Part shown: positions 55,759 through 64,000 of the stretch, one piece after another
How positions within the stretch are numbered: position 1 is the first letter of the stretch
Layout of the letters: the number at the start of each line of letters is the position of its first letter
NCBI RefSeq assembly: GCF_963678635.1
Contig: NC_087062.1
Location: forward strand, 44,036,395 to 44,100,394
DNA: 64,000 nucleotides
Origin: Symsagittifera roscoffensis
Lineage: Eukaryota; Xenacoelomorpha; Acoela; Convolutidae
Direction: 5' to 3'
Made by a program: the position numbers and the translations under genes
The notes under the pieces: model-generated
The model's database searches: none
Told to the model about the DNA's origin: nothing
The model's input: only the letters and a program-made list of their open reading frames with translations

Positions 55759-56434
55759 ATCTCAAATTGTTTTAATTTTATAAGAATTTTTTCCGCAAAT
55801 ACAAAACAAATTGTGGGCAATGATGTGCACCCAAAAACATCGAAATTTTAAATATGGCTTTTTGACTTGTTTTTTTGCAAGTATTTCCGCGACATGCAGA
55901 AATTTTGGCCAGAATAGTTTTTCGTTACAATGCTCTGGGAGAACTCGAAGAATACATCGAATCGGATCAGCGTTCAAAAACGCCGACAACGTTTCCTGCA
56001 ACGATTTAATCAACTAGTAATTCCACAGTGGTATTACCTGTTGATTAAATGAAATGCAAGCCAAAAAATTGAGCATATAAGACTTTTTGGTCAGTCATAA
56101 TTTTGAAAATTTTAGATGCAGCCGTTGGTCTACTTCGCATCAAAGTAACTTTGAATATAGTTTGGTCCGAAAACCTTTTCTACACCTCTGCGTAAAACAG
56201 AGTATAACAGAAACGTTAATTTTCAAAATCAAATATGATAATCTCTCAAATTTAACAAGTTAAATTCATTCTGATTTTAACATAAAGCATTCAATCAATT
56301 AGGATCTATGAATCTTTTTAAAATTCTAAGCAAAACAGAAAAAAATCATTCTTTGATCAGAACCAAACAAAAACCAAACTTCAGTTTCTGGTGATCTGAA
56401 ACTACGTCTTGTGAAGCAGCGGCTTATTAATTGT
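55759..56434. other. Intergenic DNA downstream of the PDZRN-like gene
   Basis: No gene. A GACATGCAGAAATTTTGGCC ... GCTCTGGGAGAACTCG stretch near 55890-55960 resembles the MITE interior. No AATAAA on the minus strand was found close to the PDZRN stop codon. Confidence 0.45.
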
Positions 56435-58099
56435 CTAAACTGTTGTTACAGACAGAAGTGGATTCGAGTGCAGGTTTGAGCCGTGAGTCATGATTTCCTG
56501 AATTGTAATGAAAGTATCTAATATCTTGTTTTTATCAGCCGTTGCCAGCGCTGCCTGTTGGGCCATCATTCTCTTTCGCTTCAAAGTCGAGTTCAGACTT
56601 TCGTCCAGAAACTGGTTCCTGGAATTTTCCATCATCTGTTTCCGCATTTTCTTCTCCTGACTAATCATGTATTGTCTCGTTCGTTCTTCGCGTGACCAGT
56701 ACCTACCGACTTTCAACTCGCTCGCTGCTTCGTCGTCAGTAGTCAGACATCCCGAAGCTCTTTCGTTGTTTAATTTCTCAGTCCGATCTCTCAAAACCTT
56801 GGCTCGATTTGCTTTTCGATCACTCCATCCACTACTACTGTTTAGTGAAGTATTGCTAGTGTTGACCTTTGCTATGTACCTTGACCCGTCGGGCCGAATT
56901 TTGACCTTCCATTCGGAAGCCAAGGTTTCCCTATCTTGTTGCTGCTCATGCAACTTCACAAGTTGCAGGTAGCTTCTATATTGCTTTGCATGTGTAGGAA
57001 TTGATAACATACTGTCATTTCTTCTAATTTTGCTTCTCTCAGAAAAGCGTTTGTTGAATTCCTGGAAACTGCGTGATGACTTTTGTGCTGCACTTTCTCT
57101 TGCGTTCAGGTATTTTCGAGAAACTTCCGGAACATTCTGATTAGTTTTTAAGGGTGTATTTGGAGGCGCCGTACTGCAAATTGTTGCGTAGTCGCGTTCA
57201 TCCATTACGCTTTCTCGACTCAGAGTTTTCATCTGCTTACGTAATTTTAGAGTTCCTTTCTCTCGAATACCTTTCACAGTTTCAAAATCGAGGTCCAGCT
57301 GAGCTCGTCTCTCATCAAAACTCGGACTCAGCATGTTGCAGTTCTCGTTTGCAAAAGTCTTTCGGTTTTTGTCCTTCGCCAATGGTATGTTTTGATATTG
57401 ATTTGCAGCTTCCCTTCGCATCAAATTTGGTCTTGGCAAAGGGGGCGGGGAAACCGAGCGCCTATTTTCATCTTCCTCGGGTAAAATGTGATCAACATTC
57501 TCGTAAACGTTTTCGTCCTCGTCTGTAAAAGGCAACGAAGCTTCGTCTATGCTCATGTTGAACGAATCAGTTGTTGCGTCATCCGGAAAAATTTCGGTTT
57601 TAGTCGGCTTTTCTGCAATGACTTTTACAGAAATAACAGGTTTTGAAATTACTTGCTGCTGCTGAGCATTCATCAGTGACGATCTTGTCAGCTTCTTTGC
57701 AGTTCCTGACGACACAAAAGGATACTCAGTGTTTTCCGACGAGAAAATGCTCTCGGCTGTGTAGATTCCCGACTCACCAGTGAACGAACGAGTTCGGTCG
57801 TGGTCGCCGGTTTCTGACAACGAGTCGTTTCGCACTGATGAATCGCAGTCGAGGCCGCTGTCCTTGTCGGCAAAGTACATTCCAGTCTCCTTTACTCCGC
57901 TTCGATCTCTGGTGTCGGCATCTTCTTTCTTGTTTCGTCTCCTTATAGTAGGCGTTTGAGGTTCTTCGTATATGTTTTCAAACCCTTCGCTTCTGGATTC
58001 TTCCGCGACTGAGTTGCTGCTTGCCTCGCTCTGATTGGCTGCCATCTCCTCCAATGTCTGTTCCTCCACCTCACAGAGGTCAAAGATACTCGGCTTGGC
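56435..58099 (-). CDS. PDZRN3/4: PDZRN-like last exon: C-terminal region and PDZ ligand
   Basis: The acceptor is AATTTCAG before GCCAAGCCG, phase 0; the frame is open upstream of it only by chance, so the Met at 58117 is intronic. The first part is acidic and Ser-rich with EEMAANQSEASSNS and DSGLDCDSS; the middle has YRSYLQLVKLHEQQQ; the end is basic and helical, with an EERTRQYMISQEKKMRKQMM stretch, and finishes SVTTV, a class I PDZ ligand. Confidence 0.93.
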   Translation of the reverse strand, partial: AKPSIFDLCEVEEQTLEEMAANQSEASSNSVAEESRSEGFENIYEEPQTPTIRRRNKKEDADTRDRSGVKETGMYFADKDSGLDCDSSVRNDSLSETGDHDRTRSFTGESGIYTAESIFSSENTEYPFVSSGTAKKLTRSSLMNAQQQQVISKPVISVKVIAEKPTKTEIFPDDATTDSFNMSIDEASLPFTDEDENVYENVDHILPEEDENRRSVSPPPLPRPNLMRREAANQYQNIPLAKDKNRKTFANENCNMLSPSFDERRAQLDLDFETVKGIREKGTLKLRKQMKTLSRESVMDERDYATICSTAPPNTPLKTNQNVPEVSRKYLNARESAAQKSSRSFQEFNKRFSERSKIRRNDSMLSIPTHAKQYRSYLQLVKLHEQQQDRETLASEWKVKIRPDGSRYIAKVNTSNTSLNSSSGWSDRKANRAKVLRDRTEKLNNERASGCLTTDDEAASELKVGRYWSREERTRQYMISQEKKMRKQMMENSRNQFLDESLNSTLKRKRMMAQQAALATADKNKILDTFITIQEIMTHGSNLHSNPLLSVTTV

Positions 58100-61000
58100 C
58101 TGAAATTCGAAACACATTCAGAGTCAGTCGACATAAACTTTTTTATTTTTTTTTATTTTCGTAACAATTTCATTTTACATTCAATGAAAGTACACTTCGG
58201 CGCGGAACAGATTTATTAATTCAGGACTTATTTCACTTCAAAATGACTTCCCAAATCTAACACATAAAATATTGAGAACTGAAGCTCAACTTCAAAATGT
58301 ATCAACATCTAAATAGATGTCTTATTCAATAAACATTGAATTCTCACGCTGAAGAGAGGTCTTGAGATAAGGAGAGTGATCTTGAGACTGCTGCTGTTCT
58401 CGCCATTGCTCACTTCAAACAGTTTCCCGATGTCCGTGGTGTCTGAGACGTCTTTGCCATTGATGCGCACTATCTGGTCACCCATGGACACTCGCCCGTC
58501 AATCGCTGCCAGAGAACTATCCTCCACCTGCAACAGAAAATTGAACCTCAAATATGTTTTCAGGATAGCGCATTATTTTGATCTAGTCGCTATACGATCT
58601 CTAACAGATCCGTTTTTCAGTTTTTATTTAACCACTTTGATCTCTGGTATATTTACTGTGAGATACTGTGTGAAAAAAGTAACTGCAGGGTTATAAAAAG
58701 TTACTCTAATTTTTTTCTGGTGATGAAAAAATGAAGTGAAAAAAGCTTCAAACTTCATCTTATAATTGCATAAAAACCAACACTTTTTTCATCAGAATTT
58801 TCTGGAAATCATCTAGTTTTTGCATCGGACTTCGCGTGATATCATCCGCGCATGAAGGAATTAATCCTGATGGTTCCTCCCAAACTTTAATGTGGGTTTA
58901 TTTCTAAAAAGTTTTTTTTTGGTGTTTCTCTTGGCAAAGTTTTCTTGATAACTTTTTTTTCTTAATTATGAGCAAAAAATAAGAAGTAAGGAAAAGTATT
59001 TATTTATTTCCGCTCCTTGTTGCTTATTATTCAGCTAATTTTGAGCTGCGAAAATGCAGATTCTTTAAATAAGTCATACGAAAACAAATCGTACGATTAT
59101 GATTTTGACATATTATTTGAGATTGGTCGGCTGAAACAAGGGAATTTTTTTTATTGCCATGTATCGAAACTTGGCTCTTCGTGTATCTCATTTTCATACC
59201 AGACCAATAAATCTTAGATATAACGCTTGGTCTTGTTTATTAAAAAAAGGTCCAACATTCTATTCAAATGTTTTTCATACCAATGAGTAATACATTCAGA
59301 ATATGCCATAATTTTCATTCATTATTCACATAATCTAAACATCTGGTATAAGTCGCGTTTACCACCATTCATGAAAAACGCAAAGCATGACTGCACCGGG
59401 ATGATTGACGTCTGGATGACAAGCTGTTTAGCACAGTCAGATCTGACAAAAGAGCTATCTGAATACATAATAGTTAGGCATTGTTGTTAGTTGAACAAAA
59501 GAGACGACTTGTATCAATGTAAGTGTGTGCCACGGGACATGTCCTTAAAAGGTACTTCAGTCGCGATAGTTTTTCGAATGACGGCGGGACGTAATAGTGG
59601 TTTGAAACAATTGATTGTGAACAAATCAACAATTTTGCACCGACAAAGACCTCCTAATAGGTGTAAACTTCAGCACTATTAACTGCAGATTAATGATAAT
59701 GCATGTACCTGGTATGTATTTAATCAGAGTTTTTTGCCGGTTAATGCTGTGTCATTTATACAGGTGTTTTTTTAAAAAGTCGTTTCAACTCAAGGGCAGT
59801 GTTGGAGTCTTTTTCATAGCCCCGGCGCTACCCTCTAAACGGTGAGCCCTCCGAGCAGTACTGAAGTGGGGCTCGAAGCGACGACTCTCGCAGTGTTGCC
59901 GCTCGCTGATGTTAAATGCTGCAGAGCCGCCTTTTTAGATTTAAACTTCCATGTTTTAACATGGAATTGAATATGCATTTAACATGAAATTTAACAATTT
60001 AATTTGATCGCTTTAAAAAATGTCTACAGATTTCGGTGGTCTCACATTCCATTGATTTTATTGAGTCCAAAACGAATGAAAAATTTTATGAACATTTGAA
60101 GATTTTCCGACCTTCTCAGGTTTATACCAATGAAACGGACGAAAGTAGCATGATTTGAATAGTTTGCGGGGTAGTAATGTGAACTTGGCTGACCTTGCTG
60201 ACGAACAGTTGTGAGAAGGTGGTGTTGGGTGCCCCCTTACACACTGTGATGCCCAGCTTCTCATCAGGGCTACTCTTCTCCAGCACCACTTCCTAAAACA
60301 GGGTTTAGTTTGTGATCAAACGAAGGCGAGTTTTTTCTCAAGAAGTGTCTATTGAAACTATCTATAACGATAATTAGGTTGTTTTAAGAAATTAAATTAA
60401 CGGTAGTCGGTTCGACCAAAAATTTTTGCTTACGCTATTTTTCAGGTAACCTGGAGCTGCATTTGATAGAAAATTTACCTCAGTTTCAATTTAATTTATT
60501 TGTGTGAGGGTAGTTTTATCTAAAATTGTTATGCGTTTCATTGTTTAAAAGTTTTCATGTCGTTTAAGAAATTCGAATCACTTTCATTTGGTATGCGAGT
60601 TATTTTGATTTTGTCCGGCGGCCGGAATTAATTAAAAAATAGCTGAAAGTTTTTGCAACCGGTGCCGCCAACCAAACAACCAAAACCAATCCTACTATAT
60701 GAGCTTCATTAAATATTGTCTAAATTTAACTCGTAAATTTTTTGCTTCGCTGATTTCAAGCACGCTTTATTAGGTTGCCCCACATGAGCAAAATTATATC
60801 ACCATGAATTCTTTCCGAATACAATCTTGCTAAGGCTGGTTTTGGTTCTAAGTTACCAATTCATTCTTTTTCTTTGCAAACTACTGTTTTTATTGCTCTT
60901 CGTATGTTGTTGTACAATTAGCCCAGCAGTTGTTTGTGCAACTAGGCTTTGAAAGCTCTGGAAATTGAATGTTGCCAGTTTGCTGTTGAACTGTTTGGAT

Positions 61001-64000
61001 CGCCGTAAATCGGTACGTTCTCCAGACTTCGGAGCGCCTTCCGGAGCAAAACAAACCGGGTTTACGAGTTGCCAGAAATGGCTTAGACAGAATAAAGTCT
61101 GCTCTTTTGAAATGTTTTAAGTGCTGTGTTTGTCACAACCAAGTATACACTTTTTGGGGTCAACATTGTAAGGGAAGGCTCGTCGCCTCGGGTTAAAAAG
61201 GAGATAAATGGGACATTTGTTCATCTATCAAAAATCACCCAACTACTTTAAATCCAGGTGTGCTTAACTTCGGTGATCGGACGAGAACGGGTGCATTCAA
61301 CATGAACATGGTATAGTCGTAGGCTAAAAATCCAGGCCATTCCGCAGGTGCCTAAATTTATGATGAATGCAATATTTTTGGATTAAGCTTTGAGTTACCA
61401 CTACTTAAACAGTAGACTTTAAAACCGACAATTATTAAACCATATTTGTTAGTTAGTTCCAGGCGCCGGCAACAAAAATGAAACAGATCGAAACTAATCA
61501 CTAATTAAATCTCGAAAGGTGTTTTTGCAGTAAGTTAAATAGAACCACTTTGCAAACTGGTGCAAAGAGCCTCTTTGTAAATGCTGAGACGATTTGAAAA
61601 CGCTCGTCTGTTAGAAGTTTAACAACGAGTCTTTTTTGATTGTTTTAAGTGCAGGGGTCAGTCACCTGTTGACAGAAGTCCACAGACAAAAGAAAACAGC
61701 CATTACAATTTAAGCAAAAGTATAAAAAGTCTCTTTGAATGAAAACAAAAGCAGTTTGAAAAGCGAAAAAGAAAAAGAAATGCGTTTCGGTAAAAAAAAA
61801 ACAATTCAGTGTTAATCAAAAGAGAACTTGGATTTTCAGAATAACTTCAAAAAATACTCCAATTGTTTCCATAGTAGTAACAAATGATATTCAGACTGAT
61901 GAACTGCATTTCAGTTAGGTTTAGCGAGTGTAGTGCAGGGACGGATCTAGGATTTTCTCGAGGGGTGGCGGATTTTCAAAAAAAATGTTCAAAAATATTG
62001 TCGACCATTTTTTTTTAGATCTACCAAATTGATTTTGCGAGCTCTCCCAAATCTACATAAAAACACCGGCCCAAAATTCGCCAGTGGTGTAGTGTATGTT
62101 CATTCGGACCTCGTATTCAAAGTCGTAGTTGTTGATCTGGAGGAGACTGGCGATGACGTCATCGGAGGCGGACAGGCTAGAGTCCCCGGGGGTGGTGTTG
62201 TCCTGCTGCAGTTGCTGGTGGAGTTCATGGTCCAGCAGTTGGGTGTCACAAGTGATGGTCTCGATGTCAGTCATACTGCCCCACAGTTCGGGATCATCCA
62301 CGAAAGAAGGCAGCGGGGGCAGGTCACCATCGTACCAGCTGGAGAAACAGAAATTTGATATACACAAATCAAAGCTCTTGATAAAATTTCTTATACCCAG
62401 ATACATCTTAAAAATCTCAGTAAATTTCCTTTTCGAACGCTACGTTTAAATTTGACAAATATGACCGCTTCGATTTCTTGTAAATTTAAATAGTTTAAAA
62501 ATATATAACATCAGATGACCATTTCCAAGGCTATTCAGAGAGACAATGCGAGTTTTGCTATGTTCCTTCTTCTCTTGAACATGTGGACCGTATTATCATA
62601 TCTCATTAGAGTTTCATAACTCAAAAATGTATCAATTTGTTGGCAGGTCATGCAGGCAATTTCGGCTCATTGGCTCATTCATCGGAAAGCACTTACTCGG
62701 ATGCTGACAGAAAACTCAAGTAGGGATCTGTTTGACAGGCCACAGTTGAACTCGCACAAACTCTAATTTTCTCTTTCTGAGAATCAGTCTGCATTTCATT
62801 CTTAGAAACCGAACCGTTTAAACTGTTTGCGAAGTCAGGGGGTATTACATGTCTGACTATTGTGAATTGCACGGGGTCCAGACTGTTCTTAATAATCTGA
62901 ACTGCTTCTTCGTGAGTTGAACCATTCAGGTCGACGTTGTTGACCTAAACACAGCTCACAAACTTGCACTATTTTCTATCATATAAACTTCTAGACTATT
63001 CTAGAAGCATCAGCAGTTAGAGACTCAACAATTTTTTAGAAAGAAACAAAATATTTTAATGAAATAAACTGTTTTAAATTTTCGATCCAATTTAGAAGAT
63101 TCTTAAATCTATGCCATGAGTCAAACGTTGAGACATATGTTCTTGTTGGATTATTACAAATATGGATCAAATTTATTAAAAGGAATAAATTTGTTTTTCT
63201 GCGACAAATTAACGCTTCGATGGTAATCCCTCGACATATTTTGAAAACAATAAATTTCTGTTGCCAAAAGTAAATCACAATCACTCATTAGAAGCAGATT
63301 CAAAAACATGAAATCATTTCTTTACTCTGGAGCTGAAAATAGATTGCAGTTCAAGCTTTGCTATAGATTTCCGTCTTTATCTTTGAGTTGGGAATTTGGG
63401 AATTGGTTCGGATATTGATCACCCCCAATTAGATTGATTTGAGATGTCTGTCAAAGTCACCAACACCTCATTTTGTTTGCTACCAAGCTCTGTTTAAATA
63501 AAATTGTCTTAATCTGCTCACATTTCTACAGGAAGATTAATTTTCTCATTCTGTAAAATGAATTAAAATAGTACCAAAATGTTTACAGATAGATTATTTA
63601 AAAATCACTAATTTGTCAAAATGGGGAATTTTAGAAGCCAAACGCAGCCCTCGTGCAATAACTCGACCAATTTTAGCTTTAGCTCATTAGTTTATTGGTA
63701 TAGGAAATTGGGAAAAATCACGAATACCCAGAACAATATCATTTCCTTGGGCTGTCAATATCAGCATGGGAAAGAGATATCAAATTTCCGTTTCTCTTTA
63801 ATTAGCAAAGTATTTCGCTTCATTTTAATTTCGGGCCAAGTTTTTTCATTAGAAAAAAAAATAAATTTCAATTCAAAAGGCTGAGATTGAAAAGTAATGA
63901 ATGACTGTACTGTGGGAAGCGGGGAATGAAAAAGTACTATAAATATGAGTCATTTATGACATGAGAGTACCTGCCTGTCATCGATCTGCGAAATTGTCTG
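56435..64000 (-). CDS. PDZRN3/4: PDZRN3/4-like PDZ and RING ubiquitin ligase, 3' part
   Basis: Six minus-strand exons in transcription order are 64000-63971 (partial), 62944-62697, 62338-62110, 60292-60194, 58527-58348 and 58099-56435; phases agree throughout, giving about 816 residues of a longer protein. The first two exons carry the end of a PDZ domain, the fourth and fifth a whole PDZ domain (EKLGITVCKGAPN, RVSMGDQIVRINGKDVSD, LKITLLISRP), and the last a 554-residue region. The C-terminal half of that region (EWKVKIRPDGSRYIAK, CLTTDDEAASELKVGRYWS, FITIQEIMTHG, ending LLSVTTV) is diagnostic for vertebrate PDZRN3/PDZRN4, E3 ligase scaffolds with RING, two PDZ domains and a C-terminal PDZ ligand, acting at membranes and synapses (MuSK turnover is known for PDZRN3). 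RING and the N-terminus lie outside the window. Which paralogue it matches is not decidable. Confidence 0.92.
58348..58527 (-). CDS. PDZRN3/4: PDZRN-like exon: second half of PDZ 2
   Basis: This exon has 60 codons, phase 0 both sides, acceptor GTTGCAG and donor AGC before GTGAGA. It encodes VEDSSLAAIDGRVSMGDQIV, RINGKDVSDTTDIGKLFEV and SLKITLLISRPLFS, covering the betaC-betaF part of a PDZ fold. Confidence 0.92.
58528..60193. other. PDZRN-like intron with a GC-rich island
   Basis: Mostly AT-rich intron. At 59790-59945 there is a GC-rich island (AGCCCCGGCGCTACC, GTGGGGCTCGAAGCGACGAC, TTGCCGCTCGC) that stands out from its surroundings and could be a SINE or other insertion. It does not fold as a tRNA by eye. 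Confidence 0.4.
60194..60292 (-). CDS. PDZRN3/4: PDZRN-like exon: first half of PDZ 2
   Basis: This exon has 33 codons, phase 0 both sides, acceptor TGTTTTAG and donor AAG before GTCAGC. It encodes EVVLEKSSPDEKLGITVCKG and APNTTFSQLFVSK. The carboxylate-binding loop reads KLGITV, compatible with L-G-[ILF]-x-[IV]. Confidence 0.9.
61205..61324 (-). pseudogene. 5S rRNA-derived sequence
   Basis: Read on the minus strand from 61324, GCCTACGACTATACCATG and, further on, CCGTTCTCGTCCGATCACCG and AAGTTAAGCACACCTGG match the 5' half of animal 5S rRNA, including the A-box region around AGTTAAGC. A 6-base TTCATG-like insertion and a degraded 3' half (only AGT-TGGGTGA remains) show it is not a working 5S gene. 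It is either a 5S pseudogene or the head of a 5S-derived SINE. Confidence 0.7.
61937..62095 (+). mobile_element. hAT-like MITE fragment beside a PDZRN exon
   Basis: It begins CAGGGACGGATCTAGGATTT then TCTCGAGGGG, the usual left end of the family, and runs to within a few tens of bases of the exon donor at 62109. Confidence 0.55.
62110..62338 (-). CDS. PDZRN3/4: PDZRN-like exon: linker between PDZ 1 and PDZ 2
   Basis: Acceptor TTTCTCCAG and donor GAG before GTCCGA; phase 2 in and 0 out. It encodes WYDGDLPPLPSFVDDPELWG and an acidic Gln-rich linker ending NNYDFEYE. A MITE fragment ends just downstream in the intron. Plus-strand open frames here are shadows. Confidence 0.88.
62697..62944 (-). 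CDS. PDZRN3/4: PDZRN-like exon: end of PDZ 1 and linker
   Basis: Acceptor GTGTTTAG, donor CCGA before GTAAGT. It encodes VNNVDLNGSTHEEAVQIIKN and SLDPVQFTIVRHVIPP, typical of the last helix and strand of a PDZ domain, then a Ser-rich linker with VACQTDPYLSFL. Confidence 0.9.
62945..63970. other. PDZRN-like intron, unassigned
   Basis: AT-rich intron with nothing recognised. Confidence 0.6.
63971..64000 (-). CDS. PDZRN3/4: PDZRN-like exon, cut by the window edge
   Basis: Ten codons are visible, QTISQIDDRQ, before a GTACTC donor. The frame is the only one of three that is both open and phase-compatible with the next exon at this length, but the exon start is not in the window. Confidence 0.55.

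Larger units (their letters stand above)
60293..62109. other. PDZRN-like intron
   Basis: The intron holds the 5S-derived sequence at 61205-61324 and a MITE fragment from 61937. The remainder is unassigned. Confidence 0.55.

Noticed and set aside
56667-57528. Plus-strand open frames of 101 and 124 codons
   Set aside because: They are antisense to the PDZRN-like last exon, whose minus-strand frame is longer and has clear homology blocks.
58081-58117. Met start at 58117 for the PDZRN last exon as a separate 560-residue gene
   Set aside because: A good acceptor lies at 58100-58101 and the phase joins exactly to the PDZ exon at 58348-58527, so the Met is in the intron.
62029-62449. Plus-strand frames of 106-109 codons
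   Set aside because: They are antisense to the PDZRN linker exon, which is supported by phase and acceptor and donor sites.
1-64000. CRISPR arrays, operons or bacterial-type features
   Set aside because: The DNA is clearly animal nuclear sequence with introns and retroelements; the tandem repeats lack spacer structure.

Overview
The window is animal nuclear DNA: AT-rich, with spliced genes, GT/AG introns, metazoan-specific protein families (a DEG/ENaC sodium channel and a PDZRN-type ubiquitin-ligase scaffold) and many decayed transposable elements of several classes. The exact lineage cannot be fixed from the sequence. A marine invertebrate such as a tunicate is possible but is not shown. 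All calls come from reading the sequence; family names rest on motifs, domain order and splice-phase consistency, not on a database search.

Three host genes can be assembled. (1) A four-exon plus-strand gene at 12402-14667 encodes a 283-residue protein with a disordered N-terminus and one membrane span near the C-terminus; I do not recognise its family. (2) A seven-exon plus-strand gene at 30093-50558 encodes an 875-residue DEG/ENaC channel. All six splice junctions are phase-consistent. Two LDL-receptor class A modules and a CUB domain are inserted between TM1 and the conserved extracellular core, followed by two furin-type sites bracketing a 36-residue tract. This is the most interesting gene here. 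(3) On the minus strand, 56435 to the right edge is the 3' part (six exons, second PDZ domain, long C-terminal region ending SVTTV) of a PDZRN3/4-like gene; its RING and N-terminal part lie beyond the window.

Mobile elements fill most of the rest. 2.7-9.35 kb is a decayed minus-strand Ty3/gypsy element (gag, RT, RNase H, integrase) whose RT-thumb/RNase H segment is tandemly duplicated. 16.6-24.5 kb holds strand-skewed, A/C-rich remnants of one or more env-bearing LTR elements, followed by about 1.3 kb of TACA microsatellite. 26.8-28.0 kb is a CACTG-ended inverted-repeat element. Intron 5 of the channel carries a satellite, a hAT-like MITE, a complete Mutator-like element (39212-41695, 8-bp target duplication) and a 74-bp tandem repeat. 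Intron 6 carries a LINE with a damaged catalytic motif and a separate LINE ORF1-like remnant. 52562-55441 is a copia-type element with both LTRs, a half-tRNA primer site and a polypurine tract but a deleted pol. hAT-like MITEs are scattered through the window, and a 5S-rRNA-derived sequence sits in a PDZRN intron.

The genes do not form a functional cluster. The common theme is large introns colonised by transposons and satellites while exons and splice signals remain intact.
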